A DNA stretch of 64,000 nucleotides, from contig KE993501.1 of the NCBI GenBank assembly GCA_000466585.1, positions 102,259 through 166,258 on the forward strand, written 5' to 3'. A program made the position numbers and the translations under genes. Shown piece after piece: positions 17,746 to 26,256 of the stretch (the stretch's first letter is position 1; each line of letters begins with the position of its first letter). Under the pieces are notes generated by a model, which was given only the letters and a program-made list of their open reading frames with translations, did not search any database and was not told where the DNA came from. This DNA is from Clostridiales bacterium oral taxon 876 str. F0540. Its GTDB lineage: Bacteria > Bacillota > Clostridia > Clostridiales > Clostridiaceae.

Positions 17746-18444
17746 ATGAGTGCCAATATTTTGGTTGTAGATGATGAGCAGTCCATAGCGGACCTAATTG
17801 AAGTTTATTTAAAAAATGAAGGATTTATGATATACAAATTTTATAACGGTCAGGATGCGCTTGGATGTATTGGGTCAAAGCAGCTTGAGCTTGCCATACT
17901 TGATGTCATGCTGCCGGACATTGATGGCTTTACTCTTTGCCAGAAAATCAGAGAAAATTATAATTTCCCTGTTATCATGCTGACAGCTAAAGATGAAGAA
18001 ATCGATAAAATCACAGGGCTGACATTAGGTGCGGATGATTACATAACAAAGCCTTTTCGCCCTTTGGAGCTTGTTGCCCGTGTAAAGGCGCAGCTTAGGA
18101 GATTTACAAAATATAATTCCTCAGAGTCAAGAGAGGAAGAACACTTAATTGCATTTTCCGGGTTGGTACTTAACATGGATACCCATGAATGTACGCTGAA
18201 CGAGAAAAAGCTGTCTCTTACTCCTACTGAGTTTTCCATTCTTTGGGTCCTTTGTTCCAATCGTGGGCGTGTGGTAAGTTCGGAAGAATTGTTTAATGAG
18301 GTATGGGGAGATAAGTATTTTACCAATAGCAATAATACGGTAATGGTCCATATCCGTCATATAAGAGAAAAAATGAACGATAATGCAGAGCATCCCAAAT
18401 ATATCAAAACTGTATGGGGGGTCGGCTATAAAATTGAAAAATAA
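17746..18444 (+). CDS. VanR-like response regulator (OmpR family)
   Basis: Two-domain cytoplasmic regulator. The receiver domain (about 1-118) shows the acidic pair in LVVDDEQ, the phosphoacceptor Asp in LAILDVMLPDIDGF, the Thr in MLTAKD and Lys in ITKPF. The C-terminal winged helix (about 130-230) reads LTPTEFSILWVLCSNRGRVVS and ends VWGVGYKIEK. 232 aa is typical. ATG 17746 follows GAGGGG; a longer in-frame start is rejected. It overlaps the kinase gene and should act on the repeated TTAAGA-N5-ATAAGA sites, including one upstream of itself. The similarity to VanR is in the start (MSANILVVDDEQSIADLIE) and in the company it keeps. Confidence 0.88.
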   Translation: MSANILVVDDEQSIADLIEVYLKNEGFMIYKFYNGQDALGCIGSKQLELAILDVMLPDIDGFTLCQKIRENYNFPVIMLTAKDEEIDKITGLTLGADDYITKPFRPLELVARVKAQLRRFTKYNSSESREEEHLIAFSGLVLNMDTHECTLNEKKLSLTPTEFSILWVLCSNRGRVVSSEELFNEVWGDKYFTNSNNTVMVHIRHIREKMNDNAEHPKYIKTVWGVGYKIEK

Positions 18445-19552
18445 CAAAAAGAGTAATTACTTAAACCTAAAAAGAAAAGTATTCTCGCATATGCTTTTAA
18501 TTACAGTTATAGCAACTGTGACTGTTTATCTATTACGTTCTATCCTCCGTGGGCAAATTGGAAATCGTATTGTTCGATTTTTAGTGAAAACTTTTCATTT
18601 TGGTGATTCTGACGCCCAGGTAGTCTATCAGCTTGTGTTTCGCAACAATTTAGACATGATCCTCTTTGTTGTAATCCTAATATTTTTAGTTATCCTTTTT
18701 CGATTTTCAATTTCCTGGTTTACTAAATATTTCGATGAAATAAGTATCGGCATGGATAGATTGGTTGAGGAATCAGGTGAAGAAATTATATTATCACCGG
18801 AATTGGATTTTATGGAATATAAGCTTAATCAGATAAAAAATAACTTGGAGAAACAAAAGAAAGCTGCACTTGAGGCTGAGCAGCGAAAGAATGATTTGGT
18901 AGTTTACCTGGCTCATGATATAAAGACACCGCTGACCTCTGTTATAGGATACTTAAGTCTTCTGGATGAAGCTACTGATATGCCTCCTAAGCAGAAGGCA
19001 AAGTATGTGGGTATTACTTTGGAAAAAGCTTATAGATTAGAGCAGCTTATAAATGAGTTTTTCGAGATTACAAGATTTAATCTTCAAAGTATTATTTTGA
19101 ATAAGGAAAAAATTAATTTACTGTTTATGTTGCAGCAGATGGCAGATGAATTTTATCCAATGCTAACTCCACAAGGAAAGCAGGTGTCAGTCAATGTGCC
19201 TGATGGTTTTACTCTGTGGGGTGATGCAGACAAGCTTGCCCGTGTGTTCAATAACATTCTGAAAAATGCCATAGCCTACAGTTATGAAGACAGCGTCATT
19301 AACATTTCTGCCTGGCAGCAGGACAGATATATAATTATAACTTTTACTAATCAGGGAAATCCAATTCCGCAGGCAAAGCTCGAAACTATTTTTGAAAAAT
19401 TTTATCGATTGGATTCTGCACGTTCCACAAACACCGGTGGGGCAGGGTTAGGACTTGCAATAGCACAAGAAATTGTCACGGCTCACGATGGAACAATTTC
19501 TGTGGAAAGCACCACTGAAAATACTACATTCACAGTAAAACTACCGTCATAA
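18434..19552 (+). CDS. VanS-like sensor histidine kinase
   Basis: Membrane sensor of 372 aa. Two membrane segments (about 20-40 and 75-100) frame a short extracytoplasmic loop. They are followed by a HAMP-like linker, the phosphoacceptor box LAHDIKTPLTSVIGYL, an N-box NNILKNAIAYS, a divergent G1 region (NQGNPIPQ) and G2 GGAGLGLAIAQEI. The TTG at 18434 is chosen: it overlaps the regulator's end by 11 nt, has GGGGGG upstream and gives the basic N-terminus expected for VanS proteins. A short sensor loop suggests detection at the membrane surface of a wall stress or lipid II state; the ligand is unknown. Confidence 0.86.
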   Translation: MKNNKKSNYLNLKRKVFSHMLLITVIATVTVYLLRSILRGQIGNRIVRFLVKTFHFGDSDAQVVYQLVFRNNLDMILFVVILIFLVILFRFSISWFTKYFDEISIGMDRLVEESGEEIILSPELDFMEYKLNQIKNNLEKQKKAALEAEQRKNDLVVYLAHDIKTPLTSVIGYLSLLDEATDMPPKQKAKYVGITLEKAYRLEQLINEFFEITRFNLQSIILNKEKINLLFMLQQMADEFYPMLTPQGKQVSVNVPDGFTLWGDADKLARVFNNILKNAIAYSYEDSVINISAWQQDRYIIITFTNQGNPIPQAKLETIFEKFYRLDSARSTNTGGAGLGLAIAQEIVTAHDGTISVESTTENTTFTVKLPS

Positions 19553-19558
19553 GAAAAT

Positions 19559-19576
19559 CTTAAGAAGTTCATAAGA
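19559..19576 (+). promoter_or_regulatory. Putative response-regulator operator, site 2
   Basis: CTTAAGAAGTTCATAAGA matches site 1 at 16 of 18 positions. It begins 7 nt after the kinase stop codon and 86 nt before the carboxypeptidase start, where a promoter for that gene would be expected. Confidence 0.65.
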
Positions 19577-19644
19577 TAGAATTCCAACATAGCTTCTTAT
19601 TATGTGGTTGAATAATATCATCACGGAACAAGGAGCTGTTTTTT

Positions 19645-20607
19645 ATGGTACAAAAACTAAAAAAGAAAAAGCTAGGAATATGCATATATGTGACATTTAT
19701 ATTAATGGTTGCTACTGCTGTATTGATTTACATTAACCTTGGAGACAATCATATATTTGAGAGAGCATATGACGATGAAATAAGTCAGTTTTCTCCTTCA
19801 ATAGAACCTAATCTTTCTATTTCTATATCGCCTAATAAGCTGAAAAGTTCTAACGCGATTTTGATTCGGTTAACGGATGATGCCATACTGATGCAAAAAA
19901 ATAGCGATAAAAAAATCTACCCTGCCTCTTTGACTAAAATGATGACGGCTATTGTTGCTATAGAAAACTTACCTGATCCTAATGAAGAAATAAATTTGAC
20001 GGAAGCTACTTTTCAGGGACTGTCCGGAGAAGATGCGTCGATGGCAGGTTTTAAACCGGGTGAGCAAGTCAAGTCAATAGACTTGTTATATGGTGCACTA
20101 TTGCCAAGCGGTGCGGAATGCTGCATTGGTCTAGCAGATAAAATTGCAGGATCAGAACAGAATTTTGTAAAGATGATGAATAAAAAAGCTGCAGATCTTG
20201 GTATGAAAAACACTCATTTTGAAAATGCCACCGGCCTTCATAATGAAAACCATTATACAACAGTCAGAGATCTTTCTATTCTTCTTAAGTATGCTTTAAA
20301 GAATAATACTTTTCGTGAGATTTTTACTTCGTACCGTCATTACGTACCCCCTACAAATAAGCACCCTGAAGGAGTAACCTTTTACAGTACTATGTTTGAA
20401 GAACTTAAGAATCAGAACATTACTGGTGGACAAATTCTAGGAGGAAAAACCGGATACACTAATGAAGCAGGTTTGTGTCTAGCGAGTCTAGCCAAAGTGG
20501 GAAAACAAGAATATATTATGATTTCAGCAGATGCAAAAGGAAATCATAATACTAAGCAGTATAATATTACCGATGCAGTAGCTGCATATAACAGTATAGA
20601 AAAATAA
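19645..20607 (+). CDS. Serine D-alanyl-D-alanine carboxypeptidase (S11 family, VanY-D-like)
   Basis: Penicillin-binding carboxypeptidase that removes the terminal D-Ala from pentapeptide stems outside the membrane. After a basic start and one membrane anchor (about 10-31) the catalytic domain shows SLTK (Ser95-Lys98) and GGKTGYT. The middle SxN motif reads SGAE (155-158), with Ala in place of the usual Asn. 320 aa lacks much of the C-terminal domain of DacA-type enzymes. The ATG follows AAGGAG. Flanked by two copies of the putative operator and next to VanR/VanS-like genes, so wall-stress induction is likely. VanY-D of enterococci is the functional parallel; no vanH, vanA or vanX homologue is present. 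Confidence 0.87.
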   Translation: MVQKLKKKKLGICIYVTFILMVATAVLIYINLGDNHIFERAYDDEISQFSPSIEPNLSISISPNKLKSSNAILIRLTDDAILMQKNSDKKIYPASLTKMMTAIVAIENLPDPNEEINLTEATFQGLSGEDASMAGFKPGEQVKSIDLLYGALLPSGAECCIGLADKIAGSEQNFVKMMNKKAADLGMKNTHFENATGLHNENHYTTVRDLSILLKYALKNNTFREIFTSYRHYVPPTNKHPEGVTFYSTMFEELKNQNITGGQILGGKTGYTNEAGLCLASLAKVGKQEYIMISADAKGNHNTKQYNITDAVAAYNSIEK

Positions 20608-20635
20608 TAAGTTATTCATAAGAAATTAATATGAC
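20606..20635 (+). promoter_or_regulatory. Putative response-regulator operator, site 3
   Basis: AATAAGTTATTCATAAGA followed by AATTAATATGAC. The right half and its 3' flank match site 1 almost exactly (TCATAAGAAA-TTAATATGA with one gap). It lies between the carboxypeptidase and VanZ-like genes. Confidence 0.6.
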
Positions 20636-20740
20636 TTTCAACCTAACTGGACAGGCTTGATACTGCCTAAAGAATGCAGCATACATGAACTGAAGGCCAG
20701 CAAATTAAACAGTGATATAATGATAATGGAGGTATTTATT

Positions 20741-21268
20741 ATGAATAAACGAGAACGAATTAAATCAGTATTTTTATATGGTGTTTTTATTTGTTACTTA
20801 TTTTTTTTAATTAAAATGTTATTGTTATCAAGAACTTCTCATTCGGGACCTAGGTCAATTAATCTCATTCCTTTTTATAGTATAGCTGAATATATATCCG
20901 GCAACACTGATAACTTAAAAAGATTTGCTTTTAGTAATTTGGTTGGCAATATTATTCTTTTTATCCCTCTAGGCATGTACTTACCATTTTTCAAAAAAGA
21001 TAAAAGGGTAATCACTAATCTGCTTCTTATATTTATAGTGAGTTTATTTGTTGAAATCATTCAGGGCCTTTTAGGAATCGGGGCATCGGACATTGATGAC
21101 ATAATTTTAAATTGTTTGGGTGGATTGTTTGGTATATTAGGTTATAAGTTCTTATTGCTAATAACAGGGAATGAGAAAAAAGCTCGTACTGCATTCACAA
21201 TACTATCTACTATTGTAGGGTTACCTGTTCTAATATATTTATTATTCATGGTGAAGTTAAGGCTCTAA
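20741..21268 (+). CDS. VanZ family membrane protein
   Basis: 175 aa, four to five membrane segments. The VanZ family signatures are visible: NLIPF near the first loop, a GNIILFIPLGMYLP segment and FVEIIQGLLGIGASDIDDIILNCLGG split over adjoining helices (EIIQ, DIDDIILN). VanZ proteins are linked to teicoplanin resistance in enterococci, though their molecular job is unsettled. The start ATG 20741 follows GGAGG; an upstream in-frame TTG is rejected. A copy of the operator precedes it, so it probably belongs to the VanRS-like regulon. Confidence 0.88.
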   Translation: MNKRERIKSVFLYGVFICYLFFLIKMLLLSRTSHSGPRSINLIPFYSIAEYISGNTDNLKRFAFSNLVGNIILFIPLGMYLPFFKKDKRVITNLLLIFIVSLFVEIIQGLLGIGASDIDDIILNCLGGLFGILGYKFLLLITGNEKKARTAFTILSTIVGLPVLIYLLFMVKLRL

Positions 21269-21612
21269 ATATATTTATTTCAAATATCTATATACTAAAC
21301 ATACTGTGGAGAACCACATTACGCTAATATCGTGAAGCTAAGATGAACATAGAAAAATATCTGAGTATGCGAAAGTCCTAGAATATCATAAGGTGAATCA
21401 TATCATAAATAAATGAGGTTTTTGGTAGTATACATTGATATAAATAGATTAAGGCTATTATTATGAAATACGTTATATAAATAAATCAGTAATAAATAAA
21501 ATTTATTTATAAAATAAAATACAAATATGAAGTGGTACATTTATAATAGAATTATGAACAAATAAAAAAATAAGATCTAAGTTTTAATATTATAACTTGG
21601 CAAGGTGATAAA
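21269..21612. other. Gene-free stretch of 344 nt
   Basis: Very A+T-rich. Two short open stretches around 21300-21415 (ending ...EYHKVNHIINK in one frame) look slightly protein-like but have no start with SD and may be chance or an old remnant. No hairpin terminator is evident after the VanZ-like gene. Confidence 0.4.
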
Positions 21613-22365
21613 ATGAATTATGTTTGCAAATATGATAGGAATTTTGCAGCAATTTCAGATAGTGTAAGAGCAGATTCTCATAGACACTGGTTGCTGCAAA
21701 TGTTTCTTGGCTTCGAAAAAGAGCTGAATATTGAAGTTGATGGAAAACTGATTATTTGCAATGCCATTATTGTAAATATGAATACACTGCATAAATTTAA
21801 CACTGACGAAAAAATCCATTTTACTATGCTTATTAATCCTACATCAGAAATGGGCCGTGTGGTGAGAGGAATGCTAAAGGATCAATCTTTTTATGTTTTT
21901 CCTTATGAAGAAACCGTTGTTATGCAGCAGAATTTTAAAAATGCTCTGTTACAGAGAAATCATAATGCTATCTTATCCTTTATTCAGAGTATTAACTCTA
22001 AATTTGCTTCGCGTAATACAGCAAGTTTTGATGAACGTATTGTGGAAGTACTGAGTTGTCTTAATGACTGCCTGCATGAGGATGAGTTTCATCAGATAAA
22101 ATATTTATCCCAGAAAATATGTCTCTCAGAAAGCCGTCTTGCGCATTTGTTCAAAGAAGAAACCGGAATTCCGCTAAAAAGCTATATTGTTTTGCATAAG
22201 CTTCAAAGTGCGTATGAGCTAATATTCAAAGGAGAGAATATAACGGCAGCTGCACTCCATGCCGGCTTTGACAGTCCATCGCATCTTGCATATACTAACA
22301 AAATAATGACCGGAATGTCTACAACGAATATCATAAGAGATAGCGAGTTTTTGAAAGTTTTCTGA
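21613..22365 (+). CDS. AraC family transcriptional regulator
   Basis: 250 aa. The N-terminal 140 residues are a cupin-like ligand domain beginning with several His (RADSHRHWLLQM). The C-terminal about 100 residues contain the two helix-turn-helix motifs, with CLSESRLAHLFKEETGIPLKSY for the first and AALHAGFDSPSHLAY for the second. ATG after AAGGTG. The transglutaminase-like gene 150 nt downstream may be a target, but nothing in the sequence proves it. Confidence 0.85.
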   Translation: MNYVCKYDRNFAAISDSVRADSHRHWLLQMFLGFEKELNIEVDGKLIICNAIIVNMNTLHKFNTDEKIHFTMLINPTSEMGRVVRGMLKDQSFYVFPYEETVVMQQNFKNALLQRNHNAILSFIQSINSKFASRNTASFDERIVEVLSCLNDCLHEDEFHQIKYLSQKICLSESRLAHLFKEETGIPLKSYIVLHKLQSAYELIFKGENITAAALHAGFDSPSHLAYTNKIMTGMSTTNIIRDSEFLKVF

Positions 22366-22514
22366 TGTGTATTTTGGTATTGTGTATTATAGATAAACCA
22401 GTTTCAATTAAAATAAATGACTTGTTATGCTATTAACACCAAAAGTTAAAATAGGACTCGTTAAGTTTTATAAGAAAGAGCTGGAATATCTAGATCAGAA
22501 AGGGAGGATACACA

Positions 22515-23222
22515 ATGAAAGAATACTTAGAAGAAACTAGAATGTTGAATTTTAACCATGACTCAATACAGAGGCTGATAAAGCAAAAGAAGTGGACAAA
22601 CGATGATGATTTTCAAAAAATCCAAAAAATCTACAATTTTATTCGTGATGATGTAGCTTTTGGATACAATACAGATGATACAATCCCGGCCTCCGAAGTT
22701 TTGAATGATGGTTATGGGCAATGCAATACAAAAGGAACTTTATTTATGGCGCTTCTGAGGGCTGTTGGAGTACCTTGCCGAATTCATGGTTTTACTATTG
22801 ATAAGAAATTGCAAAAAGGTGCGATGACAGGGCTAATTTATTGGATTGCCCCTAAAAGTATTGTTCATAGCTGGGTTGAAATCCAATTCGAAGAACATTG
22901 GTATAACTTAGAGGGTTTCATTCTAGACCGTGAATATTTGAAAAAGCTCCAGGAAAAGTTTTCTGATTGCAAAGCCAGTTTTTGCGGTTATGGTGCAGCT
23001 ACAAATAACTTTCAGAATCCTCAAATAGACTGGTGTAGAAACGACACCTACATCCAGAAGGAAGGCATCAACCATGATTTTGGAGTATTCTGTTCACCTG
23101 ACGAATTCTTTGAGAAGCACCAACAGCAGTTATCGCCATTAAAAAGATTTATATATCGTTATTTTGGACGTAAACTTATGAATAGTAATATAAAAAGAAT
23201 TCGCATTCAGCAAAGATTATAG
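22515..23222 (+). CDS. Transglutaminase-like (cysteine protease fold) protein
   Basis: 235-aa cytoplasmic protein with the transglutaminase-like core. The catalytic Cys is in YGQCNTKGTLFMALLRAVG, the His in VHSWVEI and an acidic residue in WYNLEGFILD, in the order and spacing of the family. There is no signal peptide, so an intracellular protease, deamidase or ligase is possible; the substrate is unknown. ATG after GGGAGG. It is followed by a strong hairpin and is convergent with the HxlR gene. Confidence 0.8.
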   Translation: MKEYLEETRMLNFNHDSIQRLIKQKKWTNDDDFQKIQKIYNFIRDDVAFGYNTDDTIPASEVLNDGYGQCNTKGTLFMALLRAVGVPCRIHGFTIDKKLQKGAMTGLIYWIAPKSIVHSWVEIQFEEHWYNLEGFILDREYLKKLQEKFSDCKASFCGYGAATNNFQNPQIDWCRNDTYIQKEGINHDFGVFCSPDEFFEKHQQQLSPLKRFIYRYFGRKLMNSNIKRIRIQQRL

Positions 23223-23285
23223 GCGTAATAAAAAATTGACAAATTCAAGTTGACAATAAAATATGAAATTGCAGCAGCAAGAGAT

Positions 23286-23319
23286 AAGCCCACCTTGTAT
23301 TCAGGTGGGCTTAAGTTTA
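23286..23319 (+). terminator. Terminator between convergent genes
   Basis: AAGCCCACCT (23286-23295) and AGGTGGGCTT (23303-23312) form a perfect 10-bp stem with a 7-nt loop, followed by AAGTTTATT. Confidence 0.75.
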
Positions 23320-23363
23320 TTATGTTTACACCATATTGTAAATAATTAAAGAATTAGTTAATA

Positions 23364-23717
23364 TCATTTGTCCAATATATTACATCCACCGTCTAAGTGG
23401 GAATAATATTTAATAGACCAAGCCTCAATTTCCTTAATGATTTTAGTAAGGTCTTTTCCCTTCTCAGTAAGGTAATACTCAACTTTTGGCGGAATTTCAG
23501 CATAAATCTCCTTATTTATTAAATCTTCATTTTCTAATTCTTTTAGCTTTTCGTTTAATACCTTTTGGCTTATTCCTTGAGTTATTCTCTGAAGCTCTAA
23601 AAACCTTCTCGGTTCATCATATAAATGACATAATAAAACTGCCTTCCATTTACCTCGTATAAAATCCATTGCAAAATCCAATAAACATACATATTGCTTA
23701 TCATTATAATTTATCAT
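23364..23717 (-). CDS. HxlR family transcriptional regulator
   Basis: 117-aa winged-helix regulator of the HxlR (MarR-like) type: DFIRGKWKAVLLCHLYDEPRRFLELQRITQGISQKVLNEKLKELE (residues about 16-60) is the family's recognition region, and KVEYYLTEKGKDL forms the wing. HxlR proteins such as YodB and HypR often sense electrophiles through a cysteine near the start; here Cys is present in QYVCLLDFA (about residue 11). It is transcribed divergently from a flavoprotein and aldo-keto reductase pair, with palindromes in the shared region, and probably represses that pair. Confidence 0.87.
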   Translation of the reverse strand: MINYNDKQYVCLLDFAMDFIRGKWKAVLLCHLYDEPRRFLELQRITQGISQKVLNEKLKELENEDLINKEIYAEIPPKVEYYLTEKGKDLTKIIKEIEAWSIKYYSHLDGGCNILDK

Positions 23718-23887
23718 TTAGTTACCTACCTCTAATCCTTTAAATTTATTAAAACTTGATTAGTTATTCAACAGAATTACAGTATATACCAAGTAACTTT
23801 AATAATAACAAATTTCTAAATTAAAATAAACATAGATTATTATTAAGTAAAATTTTATTCTATATTATTATAGATATTACAATAAAT

Positions 23888-23928
23888 CTTACCTAAAGGT
23901 AAGTAATCTAACAAAAAAGTACGTACTT
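23888..23928. promoter_or_regulatory. Two palindromes, putative HxlR operators
   Basis: CTTACC-TAAA-GGTAAG (23888-23903) and the perfect 12-nt palindrome AAGTACGTACTT (23917-23928) sit between the divergent HxlR and flavoprotein genes, about 65-105 nt before the latter. The location fits dimeric repressor sites. Confidence 0.55.
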
Positions 23929-23992
23929 GTAACTTGTATTTTCGAGCCATATAATGAACTCATATTTGAAACTAAATTATATGGAGGTATAT

Positions 23993-24628
23993 ATGAAAGT
24001 AGTTGCTTTTAATGGAAGTCCTAAAAAGAATGGAAACACTTATGAGGCAATAAAGGCTGTAGCAGAAGAGCTCGAGAAAGAGAATATAGAGGTAGAGATT
24101 GTTCATGTGGGAAATAAGATAATACGCGGATGTATGGATTGTGGTGGATGCAGCAGAAACATGAATGAAAGATGTGTTATGCAGAATGATGAAGTTAATG
24201 AATGGATTCAGAAAATGAAAGAGGCTGACGGGATTATTTTAGGTTCTCCAGTGCATTATTCAGCTATTGGAGGAACGATGAAATCATTTTTGGATCGTGC
24301 CTTTCTAGTTACATCTGTGAATAATGGAATGCTTAGACATAAGGTAGGGGCTAGTGTGGTAGCAGTAAGAAGATCAGGTGGTGTTACAACCTTTGAACAG
24401 CTAAATAACTATATAAATTATTCTGAGATGATGATGCCAACATCAAATTATTGGAATGTAATTCATGGTACAAAACCAGGAGAAGCTGTGCAAGATGAAG
24501 AAGGAATGCAAATTATGAGTGTTCTAGGAAAGAATATGGCATGGTTATTGAAGGTTATTGATTCGGGTAAAAACAATGTAAAGGAAAATGAAAGAGAAGA
24601 TAAAATATTTACCAACTTTATAAGATAA
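23993..24628 (+). CDS. NAD(P)H-dependent FMN reductase, flavodoxin fold
   Basis: 211-aa flavoprotein. The N-terminal strand and FMN-phosphate loop FNGSPKKNGNT (residues 6-16) are those of the FMN_red/iron-sulfur flavoprotein group. A cysteine cluster GCMDCGGC...C follows at about 47-62, compatible with an iron-sulfur site or disulphides. LGSPVHYSAIGGTMKSFLDR is the second FMN contact region. ATG 23993 has TGGAGG upstream. It forms an operon with the aldo-keto reductase gene 37 nt downstream and is divergent from HxlR, suggesting a role in electrophile or redox stress. Confidence 0.86.
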   Translation: MKVVAFNGSPKKNGNTYEAIKAVAEELEKENIEVEIVHVGNKIIRGCMDCGGCSRNMNERCVMQNDEVNEWIQKMKEADGIILGSPVHYSAIGGTMKSFLDRAFLVTSVNNGMLRHKVGASVVAVRRSGGVTTFEQLNNYINYSEMMMPTSNYWNVIHGTKPGEAVQDEEGMQIMSVLGKNMAWLLKVIDSGKNNVKENEREDKIFTNFIR

Positions 24629-24665
24629 GCTTTGAAGGTAAAGTTATTATAAGGAGAGATAGAAT

Positions 24666-25508
24666 ATGATAAACAATTTAAAAAACACAGTAACTTTAAA
24701 CAATGGTGTAAAAATGCCATGGCTGGGGCTTGGCGTTTTTAGAGTAGAGGATAGCCAAAACTTAGTTGATGCAGTAAAGAACGCAATTAAAAATGGTTAT
24801 AGAAGCATAGATGGAGCAGCCATTTATGATAATGAAGCAGGTATGGGAAAGGGAATAGCTGAAGGAATAAAGGCAGCAGGTATTTCAAGGGAAAATCTAT
24901 TTATAACATCTAAAGTTTGGAATGCTGATTTAGGATACGAATCCACAATAAAGGCTTATGAAACAAGTTTAAAGAAACTTGGACTTGATTATTTAGATTT
25001 ATATCTTATACATTGGCCAGTAGAAGGTAAATATAAAGATGCTTGGAGAGCTTTGGAGTATTTATATAAGCAAGGCCGTGTAAAAGCAATAGGAGTAAGT
25101 AATTTTCAAGTACATCATCTTGAAGATTTAATGAAGGATGCAGAGATTAAGCCAATGATAAACCAAGTAGAATTTCATCCACGTTTAACACAGGGGAAGG
25201 TTAGAGCCTTCTGTAAACAAAATGATATTCAAGTTGAAGCATGGTCACCACTTATGGTTGGTAAACTACTTGATAATGAAATATTGAAGGAAATTGCTCA
25301 TAATCATAATAAATCTATTGCTCAAATTATATTACGCTGGGATGTACAAAATGGAGTGATAACTATTCCTAAGTCCACAAACGAGGGCAGAATAATAGAA
25401 AATTCACAGATATTTGATTTTGAACTAACTAATGAAGAAGTAGAGAAGATAAATTCTTTAAATCAAGATTTGAGAGTAGGACCTGATCCGGATAACTTTG
25501 ATTTTTAA
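24666..25508 (+). CDS. Aldo/keto reductase
   Basis: 280-aa NADPH-dependent TIM-barrel oxidoreductase with the complete catalytic tetrad: Asp49 and Tyr54 (RSIDGAAIYDNE), Lys83 (TSKVWN) and His116 (LIHWP). The C-terminal cofactor site reads IPKSTNEGRI. Length is normal. AAGGAG precedes the ATG. Second gene of the HxlR-linked operon; likely reduces reactive aldehydes, although the substrate cannot be told. Confidence 0.92.
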   Translation: MINNLKNTVTLNNGVKMPWLGLGVFRVEDSQNLVDAVKNAIKNGYRSIDGAAIYDNEAGMGKGIAEGIKAAGISRENLFITSKVWNADLGYESTIKAYETSLKKLGLDYLDLYLIHWPVEGKYKDAWRALEYLYKQGRVKAIGVSNFQVHHLEDLMKDAEIKPMINQVEFHPRLTQGKVRAFCKQNDIQVEAWSPLMVGKLLDNEILKEIAHNHNKSIAQIILRWDVQNGVITIPKSTNEGRIIENSQIFDFELTNEEVEKINSLNQDLRVGPDPDNFDF

Positions 25509-25586
25509 TTAATTACAATAACTGTGGCACTTTTGTGCTTATGTTCATAAGATAATATGGTAAATAAGAATAAGAAAAGGGAAACA

Positions 25587-26195
25587 ATGTATAATTACTA
25601 TTTTAGAGCTGACAGTGATGAAGTATATGAAGACAACAATGTTCTTACTATTTTAGATGCTACTATAGAAAGAATTTATACAAATGAAGACATAGGCTAT
25701 GTATTAATATCTTATATAACTGCAAATCCCAATTTTGAAGTTCGTAAAGATTTTATTACTTTGGTAGTGGGAGCTGATACTATAATACTGGATCCCTTTG
25801 GAGAAAAAGCCTCGTTTAACGCCTTAAGGCCAGGACTTATTATATATGCTGATTTTTCAGCTGCTATGACATATAGCATTCCACCTCAGGCAAGGGCTTT
25901 TAAAATAGTTATAAGTTATAAAAATATGGTTTTCAATGGCAGGATGGACAGAATTTTAGAGGTAGATGCTGAAAACAGATTTCTTTACACAGGCAGAGCT
26001 GAGGATATGCTAAGCCAGGTAAGGTTTGTAATAACTGACTCAACACAAATTCTAGACGAAGAAGGAAAAATAATAAGACTAGAAGACTTGAGTCCGGGGC
26101 AGCTAGTAAGGATTGCTTATGCAACCTATATGACAGCCAGCATTCCCCCGCAGACTACAGCCTTTAGAGTACAGCTTTTGAGAGAGAATTTATAA
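25587..26195 (+). CDS. Hypothetical protein with an internally duplicated domain
   Basis: 202 aa built of two related halves. In the first, LRPGLIIYADFSAAMTYSIPPQARAF; in the second, LSPGQLVRIAYATYMTASIPPQTTAF: the pattern PG..(I/V)..A....MT.SIPPQ..AF repeats about 85 residues apart. The halves are beta-rich, with D(S/A)x(I/T)(I/L)LD strands before each motif. No signal peptide or membrane segment. I chose the ATG at 25587 behind AAAAGGG; an ATG 10 codons upstream lacks an SD. Family not recognised; possibly a spore- or surface-associated protein, which is a guess. A strong terminator follows. Confidence 0.7.
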   Translation: MYNYYFRADSDEVYEDNNVLTILDATIERIYTNEDIGYVLISYITANPNFEVRKDFITLVVGADTIILDPFGEKASFNALRPGLIIYADFSAAMTYSIPPQARAFKIVISYKNMVFNGRMDRILEVDAENRFLYTGRAEDMLSQVRFVITDSTQILDEEGKIIRLEDLSPGQLVRIAYATYMTASIPPQTTAFRVQLLRENL

Positions 26196-26256
26196 ATATT
26201 ATTTATCCCCTGCTTCCTCATATAAATTACTTCCTTTGAGGTAACACTTCTCAAAA

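Noticed and set aside
17396..21268. A vancomycin-resistance operon proper
   Set aside because: No vanH dehydrogenase, D-Ala-D-Lac/Ser ligase or VanX dipeptidase is present; only regulators, a carboxypeptidase and a VanZ-like protein.
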